In this document: piece by piece, positions 26,469 through 33,914 of the stretch | How the letters are laid out: the number at the start of each line of letters is the position of its first letter | How positions within the stretch are numbered: position 1 is the stretch's first letter | Source: CAWIXB01 sp963839955 | GTDB lineage: Bacteria > Actinomycetota > Actinomycetes > JACCUZ01 | NCBI GenBank assembly: GCA_963839955.1 | Contig: CAWIXB010000001.1 | Span: 1,488,001-1,552,000, forward strand | Direction: 5' to 3' | Length of the DNA: 64,000 nucleotides | Notes under the pieces: model-generated | Told to the model about the DNA's origin: nothing | The model's input: only the letters and a program-made list of their open reading frames with translations | The model's database searches: none | Made by a program: the position numbers and the translations under genes

Positions 26469-28565
26469 GTGACCCAGACGCTCCACGCCCGCCGCGACGG
26501 CCAGTTCGAGCCGGATGCCTACACGGCGCGGAACCTGCTGGTCCTCGAGGGCCTGGAGGCGGTCCGCAAGCGACCCGGCATGTACATCGGGTCGACCGAC
26601 TCCCGCGGGCTGATGCACTGCGTGTGGGAGATCATCGACAACGCCGTGGACGAGGCGCTCGGCGGCCACTGCCACCACATCGAGGTCGACCTTCGCGCCG
26701 ACGGCTCCGTCGAGGTTCGTGACGACGGCCGTGGCATCCCGGTCGACGTCGAGCCGCGCACCGGTCTCGCAGGAGTCGAGGTCGTGATGACCCGGCTGCA
26801 CTCCGGTGGCAAGTTCGGCGGCGGTTCGTACGCCGCGACCGGCGGCCTGCACGGCGTAGGCGCCTCGGTGGTCAATGCCCTCTCCGAGCGTCTGGACGTC
26901 GAGGTCGACCGGGGCGGCAAGACGCACGCGATCAGCTTCCGGCGCGGCGCGCCGGGGGAGTACGCCAACGGCAGGCCGAGCAGCGCCTTCACGCCGGGGT
27001 CGGGCCTGCGGGTGACCGGCAAGGTGGCGAAAAAGCGCACCGGCACGCGGGTGCGGTTCTGGCCCGACAAGCAGATCTTCCTCAAGGACGCGGGACTCGC
27101 CCTCGACGAGCTGCACAACCGGGCCCGTCAGACGGCGTTCCTGGTGCCGGGTCTGACCTTGCTCGTCCGTGACGGCCGGACGAAGGAGGTCAGCGAGGCG
27201 ACCTTCCACTACGACGGGGGCATCAGCGAGTTCTGTGAGTTCCTCGCGCCCGACCAGGCGGTGTGCGACGTCCTCCGGCTGCGGGGGGTCGGTGAGTTCA
27301 AGGAGACGGTCCCGGTCCTCGACGACCAGGGGCACATGACCTCCCAGGAGGTCGAGCGCGAGCTCACGGTCGACGTGGCGCTGCGATGGGGCTCGGGTTA
27401 CGACACCACGGTGCGTTCCTACGTCAACATCATCGCGACGCCCAAGGGCGGCACGCACGTCCAGGGCTTCGAGCGCGCGCTGGCCAAGACGCTCAACGAC
27501 GCTCTCCGCTCACAGCGGGTGCTGAAGGCCAGCGAGGACGACGTGGTCAAGGACGACGTCCTTGAGGGCATGACGGCGGTCGTCACCGTTCGTCTGGCCG
27601 AGCCACAGTTCGAAGGCCAGACCAAGGAGGTGCTCGGCACCTCGGCGGCGTCGAGGATCGTGGCTGCCGTCGTGGGCAAGGAGCTCAAGGCTGCGCTGAC
27701 GACGACGAAGAAGGCCGGCAAGCTGCAGGCGAAGACCATCCTCGAGAAGGTCGCGTCGGCGGCGCGGACCCGGGTCGCCGCCCGTGCCCACAAGGAGCTG
27801 CAGCGGCGCAAGAACGCACTCGAGACGTCCTCGCTGCCGGCCAAGCTCGCCGACTGCCGCAGCGACGAGGTCGAGCGCAGCGAGCTGTTCATCGTCGAGG
27901 GCGACTCCGCGCTCGGCACCGCCAAGCACGCGCGCGACTCCGAGTACCAAGCGCTGCTCCCCATCCGCGGGAAGATCCTCAACGTCCAGAAGGCCTCGGC
28001 GTCCGACATGCTCCGCAACGCCGAGTGCTCGTCGATCATCCAGGTGATCGGCGCCGGCTCGGGTCGCACGTTCGACCTCGACGCGGCGCGCTACGGCCGG
28101 GTCATCATCATGAGCGACGCCGACGTCGACGGCGCCCACATCCGCTGCCTGCTGCTCACCCTCTTCTACCGCTACATGCGGCCGATGGTCGAGGACGGTC
28201 GGGTGTACGCCGCCGTGCCGCCGCTGCACCGCATCGAGGTCGTCAACGCGGGCGCCAAGGCCAACGAGGTGATCTACACCTACTCCGAGGCCCAGATGCG
28301 CAAGACGGTGAGCGACCTGCAACGTCGCAACAAGCGCTACAAGGAGCCGATCCAGCGTTACAAGGGCCTCGGCGAGATGGACACCGACCAGCTGGCCGAG
28401 ACGACGATGGACCCGCGCCACCGCACGCTGCGCCGGGTCAGTCTCGGCGACGTCCAGGCCGCCGAGGAGGTCTTCGACCTCCTGATGGGCAACGACGTGG
28501 CCCCACGGCGCGACTTCCTCGTGGCCGGCGCCTCGCGCGTCGACCGCGCCAGCATCGACGTCTGA
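26469..28565 (+). CDS. parE: DNA topoisomerase IV subunit B (ParE, GyrB2-type)
   Basis: A 698-aa type IIA topoisomerase ATPase subunit. The GHKL ATP site is clear: LEAVRKRPGMYIGST, EIIDNAVDEALGG, VRDDGRGIPV and GGLHGVGASVVNAL. The TOPRIM domain has the acidic triad in FIVEGDSALGTAK and IIMSDADVDGAHIR. The stretch LLPIRGKILNVQKAS and the conserved C-terminal QRYKGLGEMD are present. EGDSALGTAK (rather than EGDSAGGSAK) is typical of the actinobacterial ParE paralogue. The start is GTG 26469 (VTQTLHARRDGQ) with AGGTG upstream; ATG 26451 is the alternative. Its partner ParC is 8.5 kb away, on the other strand. Confidence 0.93.
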   Translation: MTQTLHARRDGQFEPDAYTARNLLVLEGLEAVRKRPGMYIGSTDSRGLMHCVWEIIDNAVDEALGGHCHHIEVDLRADGSVEVRDDGRGIPVDVEPRTGLAGVEVVMTRLHSGGKFGGGSYAATGGLHGVGASVVNALSERLDVEVDRGGKTHAISFRRGAPGEYANGRPSSAFTPGSGLRVTGKVAKKRTGTRVRFWPDKQIFLKDAGLALDELHNRARQTAFLVPGLTLLVRDGRTKEVSEATFHYDGGISEFCEFLAPDQAVCDVLRLRGVGEFKETVPVLDDQGHMTSQEVERELTVDVALRWGSGYDTTVRSYVNIIATPKGGTHVQGFERALAKTLNDALRSQRVLKASEDDVVKDDVLEGMTAVVTVRLAEPQFEGQTKEVLGTSAASRIVAAVVGKELKAALTTTKKAGKLQAKTILEKVASAARTRVAARAHKELQRRKNALETSSLPAKLADCRSDEVERSELFIVEGDSALGTAKHARDSEYQALLPIRGKILNVQKASASDMLRNAECSSIIQVIGAGSGRTFDLDAARYGRVIIMSDADVDGAHIRCLLLTLFYRYMRPMVEDGRVYAAVPPLHRIEVVNAGAKANEVIYTYSEAQMRKTVSDLQRRNKRYKEPIQRYKGLGEMDTDQLAETTMDPRHRTLRRVSLGDVQAAEEVFDLLMGNDVAPRRDFLVAGASRVDRASIDV

Positions 28566-28618
28566 CAAGCTGCCCCCAAGCACTCAGTCGCGACGGTCAG
28601 CCGACCGATAACCCTGGT

Positions 28619-29278
28619 GTGCTCACCTGGATCGCCGTCCTGTCGCTAGCCGGCGTGGCAGTGCTCGCCGCGCGCTGGGTGCTGCGCCGCGTCGACTCGC
28701 TGGGCAGGCCACGTCGCTTCCCCGTGACGTCGATCCTCGCGCTGCTCGTCCTGGCCGCCGGTTGTCTCGTCCCGGTGGTGCGCCATCAGCGCAACGAGGC
28801 GGCGCTGTCGGACGTCGCGTCGGACCTCGCCGGGCGGCAGGTCGACGTCCGTTGCCAGACCGCGGGCCAGGAGTGGGTGGACGCGGGCAGCGAGCTCGGC
28901 TACGTGCCGTACGACGCAGCCGGCCGTCCGGCTCGGTGGACGCTGATCAAGCGTGCGCAGTGCGCCGCGCTCTCGGCGTACCGCGGCTCAGACCATCAAC
29001 GACCCAGCCTCGACGAGGTCGTCGCGGTGCACGTGCTCACCCACGAGGCCATGCACCTGGCCGGGCACACCGTTGAGGCGGACGCGGAGTGCCGTGCGAT
29101 GCAGCGCGATGCGCGGACGGCGCGGCTGCTCGGCGCATCGCCGGAAGCCGCTGCGGCCCTGGCCCGTCGGTACTGGAAGGAGGTGTACCCCCGGATGGAG
29201 CAGGACTACCGGGCAGCTGAGTGCACCTCGGGCGGCGCCCTCGACGAGTTGGGCTCCGACCCGCCCTGGTCGTCGTAG
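28619..29278 (+). CDS. two-TM membrane protein with HExxH motif, unrecognised
   Basis: A 219-aa protein. Two hydrophobic helices lie at about residues 2-20 and 36-55 (SILALLVLAAGCLVPVV). The soluble part has two to three Cys residues (QVDVRCQTAG, AQCAAL, AECRAM) and the motif VLTHEAMHLAGHTVEADAEC at about residues 139-158, that is HExxH followed by a Glu/Asp-rich helix as in gluzincin-like peptidases. The GTG start at 28619 begins VLTWIAVLSLAGVAVL; the frame is open upstream but antiphase to parE. I do not recognise the family; a membrane-anchored extracytoplasmic metalloprotease is plausible. Confidence 0.7.
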   Translation: MLTWIAVLSLAGVAVLAARWVLRRVDSLGRPRRFPVTSILALLVLAAGCLVPVVRHQRNEAALSDVASDLAGRQVDVRCQTAGQEWVDAGSELGYVPYDAAGRPARWTLIKRAQCAALSAYRGSDHQRPSLDEVVAVHVLTHEAMHLAGHTVEADAECRAMQRDARTARLLGASPEAAAALARRYWKEVYPRMEQDYRAAECTSGGALDELGSDPPWSS

Positions 29279-29345
29279 AGGTGTCGGCCGGCCGGTGACG
29301 GGGCAGCATCGGTCCGGGACTTCTCTCCACACAGGAGGACCGGCG

Positions 29346-30716
29346 ATGGCCGACACGACGGTGGACAGACCAGGACCGCAGCAGGAAGGGCCGCTCAAGC
29401 GGATCATCAGCCGCAAGCTGCTGTTGCTCTTCATCGTCGGCGACATCCTCGGCGCCGGTGTCTACGCGCTCACGGGTGAGGTGGCCGGCGAGGTCGGTGG
29501 CGCGTTGTGGGCGCCGTTCGCCATCGCCTTCGTCGTGGCTGCGCTGACCGCCTGCTCCTACGCCGAGCTGGTCGGGAAGTATCCGCGCGCTGCCGGGGCC
29601 GCGCTCTACACCAACAAGGCATTCGGCCTCCCGTTCTTCACGTTCGTCGTCGCGTTCGCCGTGATGTGCTCGGGCATCACCTCGGCCAGCACCTCGGCCC
29701 GCGCGTTCGGCGGCGACTACCTGAGCGAGTTCGTCACCCTGCCCGTTGTGCTCGTCGCGGTCGTGTTCCTGGTGATCCTCGCCCTCGTGAACTTCCGCGG
29801 CGTGACCGAGTCGGTGAAGGCGAATGTCGTCCTCACCTTCATCGAGCTGAGCGGCCTGCTGATCATCGTGGGGATCGGCGCCTGGGCCATCCTCAACGGG
29901 GACGGCGAGCCGGGGCGACTCACCGAGTTCGACTCGAGCAACGGTGTGGTGCTCGGCCTGCTCGGTGGCGCCTCCCTGGCCTTCTTCGCGCTCGTCGGCT
30001 TCGAGGACTCGGTCAACATGTCCGAGGAGGTGCACGAGCCGAGCAAGACGTTCCCGCGGGCTCTGTTGGGTGGCTTGCTCATCACGGGCACCCTCTACAT
30101 CCTGGTCGCGATCACGTCGTCGCTGCTCGTCGACGCCGAGACGCTGCAAAAATCCAGTGGCCCGCTGCTCGAGGTCGTCAAGGCCGGCGGCGTGGACTTC
30201 CCGCCGAAGCTCTTCGCGCTGATCGCGCTCTGCGCCCTGACCAACACGGCGCTCATCAACATGTTGATGGCCTCGCGCCTGGTCTACGGCATGTCGCGTG
30301 AGGGCATCGTGCCCGGCTTGTTCGGCCGGGTGCATGACCGGCGGCGGACTCCGTGGGTGGCCATCATCTTCACCACACTGCTGGGCTTCGCACTCGTCTC
30401 GACGGGCAAGGTGGAGGACCTCGGCGACACGACCGCCCTCCTGCTCCTGTGCGTGTTCGCCGTCGTCAACGTGGCGGTGCTCGTGCTGCGCCGCAACCCG
30501 GTCGACCACGGGCACTTCCAGGCGCCGACCGTCGTTCCTGTCCTCGGCGTGGTGACGTGCCTGGTGCTCGCAAGCCCCATCGGCGGGCGCGAGGCGTCGG
30601 TCTACCTCACGGCCGGCGTGCTCGTCGGCATCGGTGTGGTGCTGTGGTTCGTGAACCGGGCGATCGTCGGCAAGTCCGCGGACATCGACGCGGAGCGCCT
30701 CTCCCGCGCCGAGTAG
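29346..30716 (+). CDS. APC-family amino acid permease
   Basis: A 456-aa amino acid/polyamine/organocation transporter with about 12 helices. The unwound first helix carries LLLLFIVGDILGAGVYALTG, the substrate carboxylate-binding GAG turn of the family, and SYAELVGKYPRAAGAALYT in helix 2-3 is diagnostic. Later helices include FFALVGFEDSVNMSEEV. Substrate unknown. ATG 29346 follows ACAGGAGGACCGGCG. The stop lies 12 bases from the convergent LLM gene with no clear terminator. Confidence 0.92.
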   Translation: MADTTVDRPGPQQEGPLKRIISRKLLLLFIVGDILGAGVYALTGEVAGEVGGALWAPFAIAFVVAALTACSYAELVGKYPRAAGAALYTNKAFGLPFFTFVVAFAVMCSGITSASTSARAFGGDYLSEFVTLPVVLVAVVFLVILALVNFRGVTESVKANVVLTFIELSGLLIIVGIGAWAILNGDGEPGRLTEFDSSNGVVLGLLGGASLAFFALVGFEDSVNMSEEVHEPSKTFPRALLGGLLITGTLYILVAITSSLLVDAETLQKSSGPLLEVVKAGGVDFPPKLFALIALCALTNTALINMLMASRLVYGMSREGIVPGLFGRVHDRRRTPWVAIIFTTLLGFALVSTGKVEDLGDTTALLLLCVFAVVNVAVLVLRRNPVDHGHFQAPTVVPVLGVVTCLVLASPIGGREASVYLTAGVLVGIGVVLWFVNRAIVGKSADIDAERLSRAE

Positions 30717-30728
30717 GCGACGCAGTTG

Positions 30729-31646
30729 TCACCCGGACCCAACTGACGAAGCCGCCTCCATGCCGCGCTCCAGCTGGTGAAGCGCGTCCCGGATCGGCCA
30801 CAGCAGCACCTCGCGCGCGCCGGCGGCGGCGTACGCGGCCAGGGCCTCCGAGCAGTGCTGGGCGCTCCCGATCGGCAGGTGCACCAGCTCCGCGGGGTCA
30901 CGGTGCAGCGTGGGCGCCAGCACCTCGGTGAGCACCTGCTCGGCCTCTTGGCGATCGTCGGTGACGAAGAGCCACATCGTGGCCATGGCATCGGGGAAGT
31001 CGTCCGGTTCTCGACCGGCCGCCTGCAGGTGCCCGTCGAGCCGGGCACGGGCCTCGTGGTACTGCTGCGGTGTCGCGTTGTACGCCGAGGCGAACCAGCC
31101 GTCGGCCACCGCCGCCATGGCGGCGAGCCGTCGATCGGACCCCCAGCTGCCGAACCAGATCTGCGGGGGGACGTCGGGTATCGGGGCCAGTCGCGACTCG
31201 GCGGCGTAGTAGGTCCCTGCGATGGCGGGCTCGCCGCGCGCCAATGCCCTGACCATTGGCAGCGCCTCGTCGAAGCGCGCGAATCTCTGCTCGAAGGGGA
31301 TGCCGACGGCCTCGTAGTCGGCCCGGCTCGACCCGGGGCCGAGCCCGCCCACGACCGGACCCGCTGTCAGGCTCGCGAGTGTGGTCAGCATCTTGGCGAC
31401 CACGACCGGGTGACGTACCACCGGCAGCGCGATGCTGGTGGCCAAGGTCATCTCGCCTGCCGCGGACAAGACGCTGGCGAGGGCGGTCGGGCCGTCGAGC
31501 CAGGGCTTGCCCCAGACAAGGTGATCGTTGGCGGACAGCGTCGTGTAGCCGAGGTCCTTGGCGCTCCTGGCGTAGGTGCGCAGGTCCTCGCCCGTCGGCG
31601 GGCCGTCGCCCAGGTCGGCGAGCGGCAAATGAGCCCCTATCCGCAC
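30729..31646 (-). CDS. LLM-class (F420-type) oxidoreductase
   Basis: A 305-aa luciferase-like flavin/F420 enzyme. The start GTG 31646 (VRIGAHLPLADLGDG) follows GCAGGGAGGGATC. Class features: EMTLATSIALPVVRHPVVVAK, SLTAGPVVGGLGPGSSRADY and PQIWFGSWGSDRRLAAMAAV. It is only distantly like the one at 6.8-7.8 kb and is not a tandem duplicate. The reaction is unknown. It is divergent from the PPOX gene at 31731; both may use F420. Confidence 0.88.
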   Translation of the reverse strand: MRIGAHLPLADLGDGPPTGEDLRTYARSAKDLGYTTLSANDHLVWGKPWLDGPTALASVLSAAGEMTLATSIALPVVRHPVVVAKMLTTLASLTAGPVVGGLGPGSSRADYEAVGIPFEQRFARFDEALPMVRALARGEPAIAGTYYAAESRLAPIPDVPPQIWFGSWGSDRRLAAMAAVADGWFASAYNATPQQYHEARARLDGHLQAAGREPDDFPDAMATMWLFVTDDRQEAEQVLTEVLAPTLHRDPAELVHLPIGSAQHCSEALAAYAAAGAREVLLWPIRDALHQLERGMEAASSVGSG

Positions 31647-31730
31647 GATCCCTCCCTGCGCCTGAGCAAGGCCTCTCCTGCAGCATGGCCCATCCGATGA
31701 CTTCGGCGGCTCCGAAGGGTCAGAACTCAC

Positions 31731-32258
31731 ATGGACGCTACGAACCTTGCCGACCGCTATGGACTTCCGCTGGTCGACTGGCAGCGGGTGGAGACCCGCC
31801 TCGCCGGTGGCCCCGAGGCGCTGGCCGGGACCGGTGGACCCGACAACCGCAGCTGGCTGGCGACCACGAACGCCGACGGCAGCCCGCACCTGACCGGCCT
31901 CGGCCCGCAGTGGGTGTCCGGCCTCTTCTACTTCACGACCGGCGAGACGACCCGCAAGGGGCGGAACCTGGCCAGGGACCCCCGATGCACGCTGGGCGTC
32001 TCCACGGACGAGTTCGACCTCGCGGTGGACGGGGAGGCCGCCCTGGTCACCGACCCCGATGTCGTCGCGGACATGGCCGACCGGTGGGCAGCCGGAGGGT
32101 GGCCGGCACGTGTCGACGAGTCCGGCATCGGGCTGACGGCGGAGTACAGCGCGCCGTCCGCAGGACCGCCGCCGTGGCGGGTCTACCGGCTCACCCCGCG
32201 TCAGGCAACGGTGGTGCTGAACGTCGACCCCGGCGGCGCCACGCGTTGGCGGTTCTGA
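31731..32258 (+). CDS. PPOX-class pyridoxamine-5'-phosphate-oxidase-fold protein
   Basis: A 175-aa split-barrel flavin or F420-binding protein. SWLATTNADGSPHLTGLGPQWVSG is the typical first strand pair, followed by LFYFTTGETTRKGRNLARDP and RCTLGV. It probably binds F420 or FMN, and it may reduce small oxidised compounds. Start ATG 31731 follows GGTCAGAACTCAC. Divergent from the F420-type enzyme upstream. Confidence 0.85.
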   Translation: MDATNLADRYGLPLVDWQRVETRLAGGPEALAGTGGPDNRSWLATTNADGSPHLTGLGPQWVSGLFYFTTGETTRKGRNLARDPRCTLGVSTDEFDLAVDGEAALVTDPDVVADMADRWAAGGWPARVDESGIGLTAEYSAPSAGPPPWRVYRLTPRQATVVLNVDPGGATRWRF

Positions 32259-32272
32259 CCACCGTGCCCGGA

Positions 32273-32317
32273 TAGCCTGCGCGGATGTCGCTCAGCCGGC
32301 CGCAGGCCGTCGCCTGA
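32273..32317 (+). promoter_or_regulatory. -10 element followed by a possible leaderless 10-codon ORF
   Basis: TAGCCT (32273-32278) is a good actinobacterial -10 and seven bases later an ATG at 32285 opens MSLSRPQAVA, ending TGA at 32315-32317. This ORF would be leaderless. It is in the same frame as the PP2C-like gene that starts three bases later at 32321. It may be a leader peptide or an old start separated from the gene by a mutation to TGA. Confidence 0.4.
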
Positions 32318-32320
32318 CGC

Positions 32321-33148
32321 ATGCACGTCAACATGGCGACGAGTGCCGGCCATGCCGGCCGGCCGAACGAGGACTTCGTCGGCGCCGTTTCCGGCGCCGC
32401 CGTGCTCCTGGACGGTGCCGGCATCCCGGGAGCCGACTCGGTCTGCGTTCACGGCGTCGCCTGGTACACGCACCGACTCGGCGGCGCACTGCTCGGTCGT
32501 CTCTCGCGTGACGACGGGGGAGACCTCGCGTCGATCCTCGCCGCCACGATCGGCGAGATAGCCGCCGATCACAGCGGCACCTGTGACATCGCGAACCCCA
32601 TCAGCCCGCAGGCGACTGTGCTGATTGCCCGCGCTCACCAGGGCCGCCTCGACTATCTCCTGCTCGCTGACTCGTTCCTCGTCCTCGACCAGACCGGCGG
32701 TGAGTCGCACGTCATCACAGACGACCGTGAGGTCGCCACCAGACGCATCTGCACCGCGCCCCTGGACGGCGTTCCTCCGGGGACTCCGGAGTACGACCGC
32801 ATCCGGGACTCCTGCATCGAGGACTTTCGCGCTCGCCGGAACCAGCCGGGCGGCTACTGGATCGCCAAGGATGACCCGCACGCTGCGGAGGAGGCGGTAA
32901 CCGGCAGCTGTCCCCTTCAAGGCCTGGACAGCATCGCGCTGCTCAGCAACGGCGCCAGCCGCATCGTCAGCCCGTACGGCGTGACCGACTGGGCCGGCGT
33001 ACTGGAACTGCTCAACACTCAAGGACCGGCCGACATCATTGGCCGCGTCCGGCAGGCCGAAGCCCGCGTGTCCGGAAGACCCGACGCTCCGGCCCCTGAC
33101 GACGCCACGGTCGCGTACGGCACCCAGCTGTCCATGGCCGCATACTGA
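32321..33148 (+). CDS. PP2C-like protein phosphatase
   Basis: A 275-aa PP2C-superfamily protein. It has the first metal-binding motif in GRPNEDFVGAV, DGAG in AVLLDGAGIPG, and the last motif in APDDATVAYG. The stretch usually reading LL-(S/T)-D-GASR here reads IALLSNGASRIV, so one metal-ligand Asp position is Asn. Length and order otherwise fit the actinobacterial phosphatase group. The ATG 32321 is three bases after a short leader ORF. Substrate unknown. Next gene starts four bases after its stop. Confidence 0.78.
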   Translation: MHVNMATSAGHAGRPNEDFVGAVSGAAVLLDGAGIPGADSVCVHGVAWYTHRLGGALLGRLSRDDGGDLASILAATIGEIAADHSGTCDIANPISPQATVLIARAHQGRLDYLLLADSFLVLDQTGGESHVITDDREVATRRICTAPLDGVPPGTPEYDRIRDSCIEDFRARRNQPGGYWIAKDDPHAAEEAVTGSCPLQGLDSIALLSNGASRIVSPYGVTDWAGVLELLNTQGPADIIGRVRQAEARVSGRPDAPAPDDATVAYGTQLSMAAY

Positions 33149-33152
33149 CGCC

Positions 33153-33914
33153 ATGACGTCGGCGCGGTCTCAGCTCGTGGCCATGCCCGTCGTCCTGCGT
33201 TTCGCAGTCATCGGCGCAGTGGCTGCTGGCATGCTCGGCGCTCTCGTTGGCCTGGTCCTCGGGCTACGTGCGCATCCAGCGACTGCGTGGTTCGCCGTGT
33301 TGGAGGTGGGAGTGCCGGCCGGGATAGCCGGCGCTGCGATCGGAGCCGTCGTCGGAGTCGTCGCGCTCACAAGGTCAGTCGTCCGGCATCGCGCGGCGGT
33401 CGCCAACCGGGCCGTCCGTGAGCGGGAAGGCGAGCGAGCCGGCGCCGACCCACCACTCCATCACGTCGTAGGCGAGCCGGCCCGCCACGACGGAAGGGTC
33501 GCCGTCCGACAGCCGCGCGGCCGCGGCGGGGTCGCACGCGAAGATCGACATCCCGCGGTACGCCGGGTCGGTCTGCTCGTCGAACGGCCCGTTCACGACC
33601 ACCACGCCCTGCTGCCTCAGCTCGGCGCGGTAGGCGAGGTGGTGTTTCTGGAGCTCATCGAGCTCGTCGTCCGACATCTCCGGCGCGTCGGCCGGGCGCC
33701 GCAGGACCACGATCGTGTAGACGTCGAACGCGTCGGGGATGTTGGGATCGCGTGGCATCGGTACGCTCCTGGCCTGCGACGTCCAGGTCGGCCGACGAGC
33801 GGCCGACCTGGACACCGGGGTCAGGCGATCTCGAACCGATCGAGGTTCATGACCTTGTCCCAGGCAGCCACGAAGTCGCGCGCGAACTTCTCCTTCGCGT
33901 CGTCGGTTGCGTAG
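33153..33914 (+). CDS. small glycine-rich membrane protein, 3' end uncertain
   Basis: The ATG at 33153 opens a hydrophobic protein whose first 75 residues look real: two transmembrane helices (VVLRFAVIGAVAAGMLGALVG and PAGIAGAAIGAVVGVVAL). Beyond about residue 75 the frame continues for 175 codons but runs antisense to the YciI gene and to the 3' end of katG, with the composition of antisense code. The genuine stop has probably been lost by an indel near 33375-33420, where another frame reaches TGA at 33419. The unit of interest is 33153 to about 33420. No function known. Confidence 0.35.
   Translation: MTSARSQLVAMPVVLRFAVIGAVAAGMLGALVGLVLGLRAHPATAWFAVLEVGVPAGIAGAAIGAVVGVVALTRSVVRHRAAVANRAVREREGERAGADPPLHHVVGEPARHDGRVAVRQPRGRGGVAREDRHPAVRRVGLLVERPVHDHHALLPQLGAVGEVVFLELIELVVRHLRRVGRAPQDHDRVDVERVGDVGIAWHRYAPGLRRPGRPTSGRPGHRGQAISNRSRFMTLSQAATKSRANFSFASSVA
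33375..33758 (-). CDS. YciI family protein
   Basis: A 127-aa YciI-like dimeric alpha+beta barrel protein. YTIVVLRRPADAPEMSDDELDELQKHHL gives the conserved His, and NGPFDEQTDPAYRGMSIF gives the strand with Gly and Asp of the family; YDVMEWWVGAGSLAFPL follows. YciI proteins bind small molecules or act as enzymes of unknown type. The ATG 33758 follows AGGAGCGTACCG, giving MPRDPNIPDAFD; the longer frame to 33815 has no ribosome site. Confidence 0.85.
   Translation of the reverse strand: MPRDPNIPDAFDVYTIVVLRRPADAPEMSDDELDELQKHHLAYRAELRQQGVVVVNGPFDEQTDPAYRGMSIFACDPAAAARLSDGDPSVVAGRLAYDVMEWWVGAGSLAFPLTDGPVGDRRAMPDD
33781..33813 (-). terminator. 14-bp perfect hairpin downstream of katG
   Basis: GTCCAGGTCGGCCG (33781-33794) and its exact complement (33800-33813) enclose a five-base loop. 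It lies eight bases after the end of katG on the minus strand and before the YciI gene, so it should end the furA-katG transcript. Confidence 0.85.
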
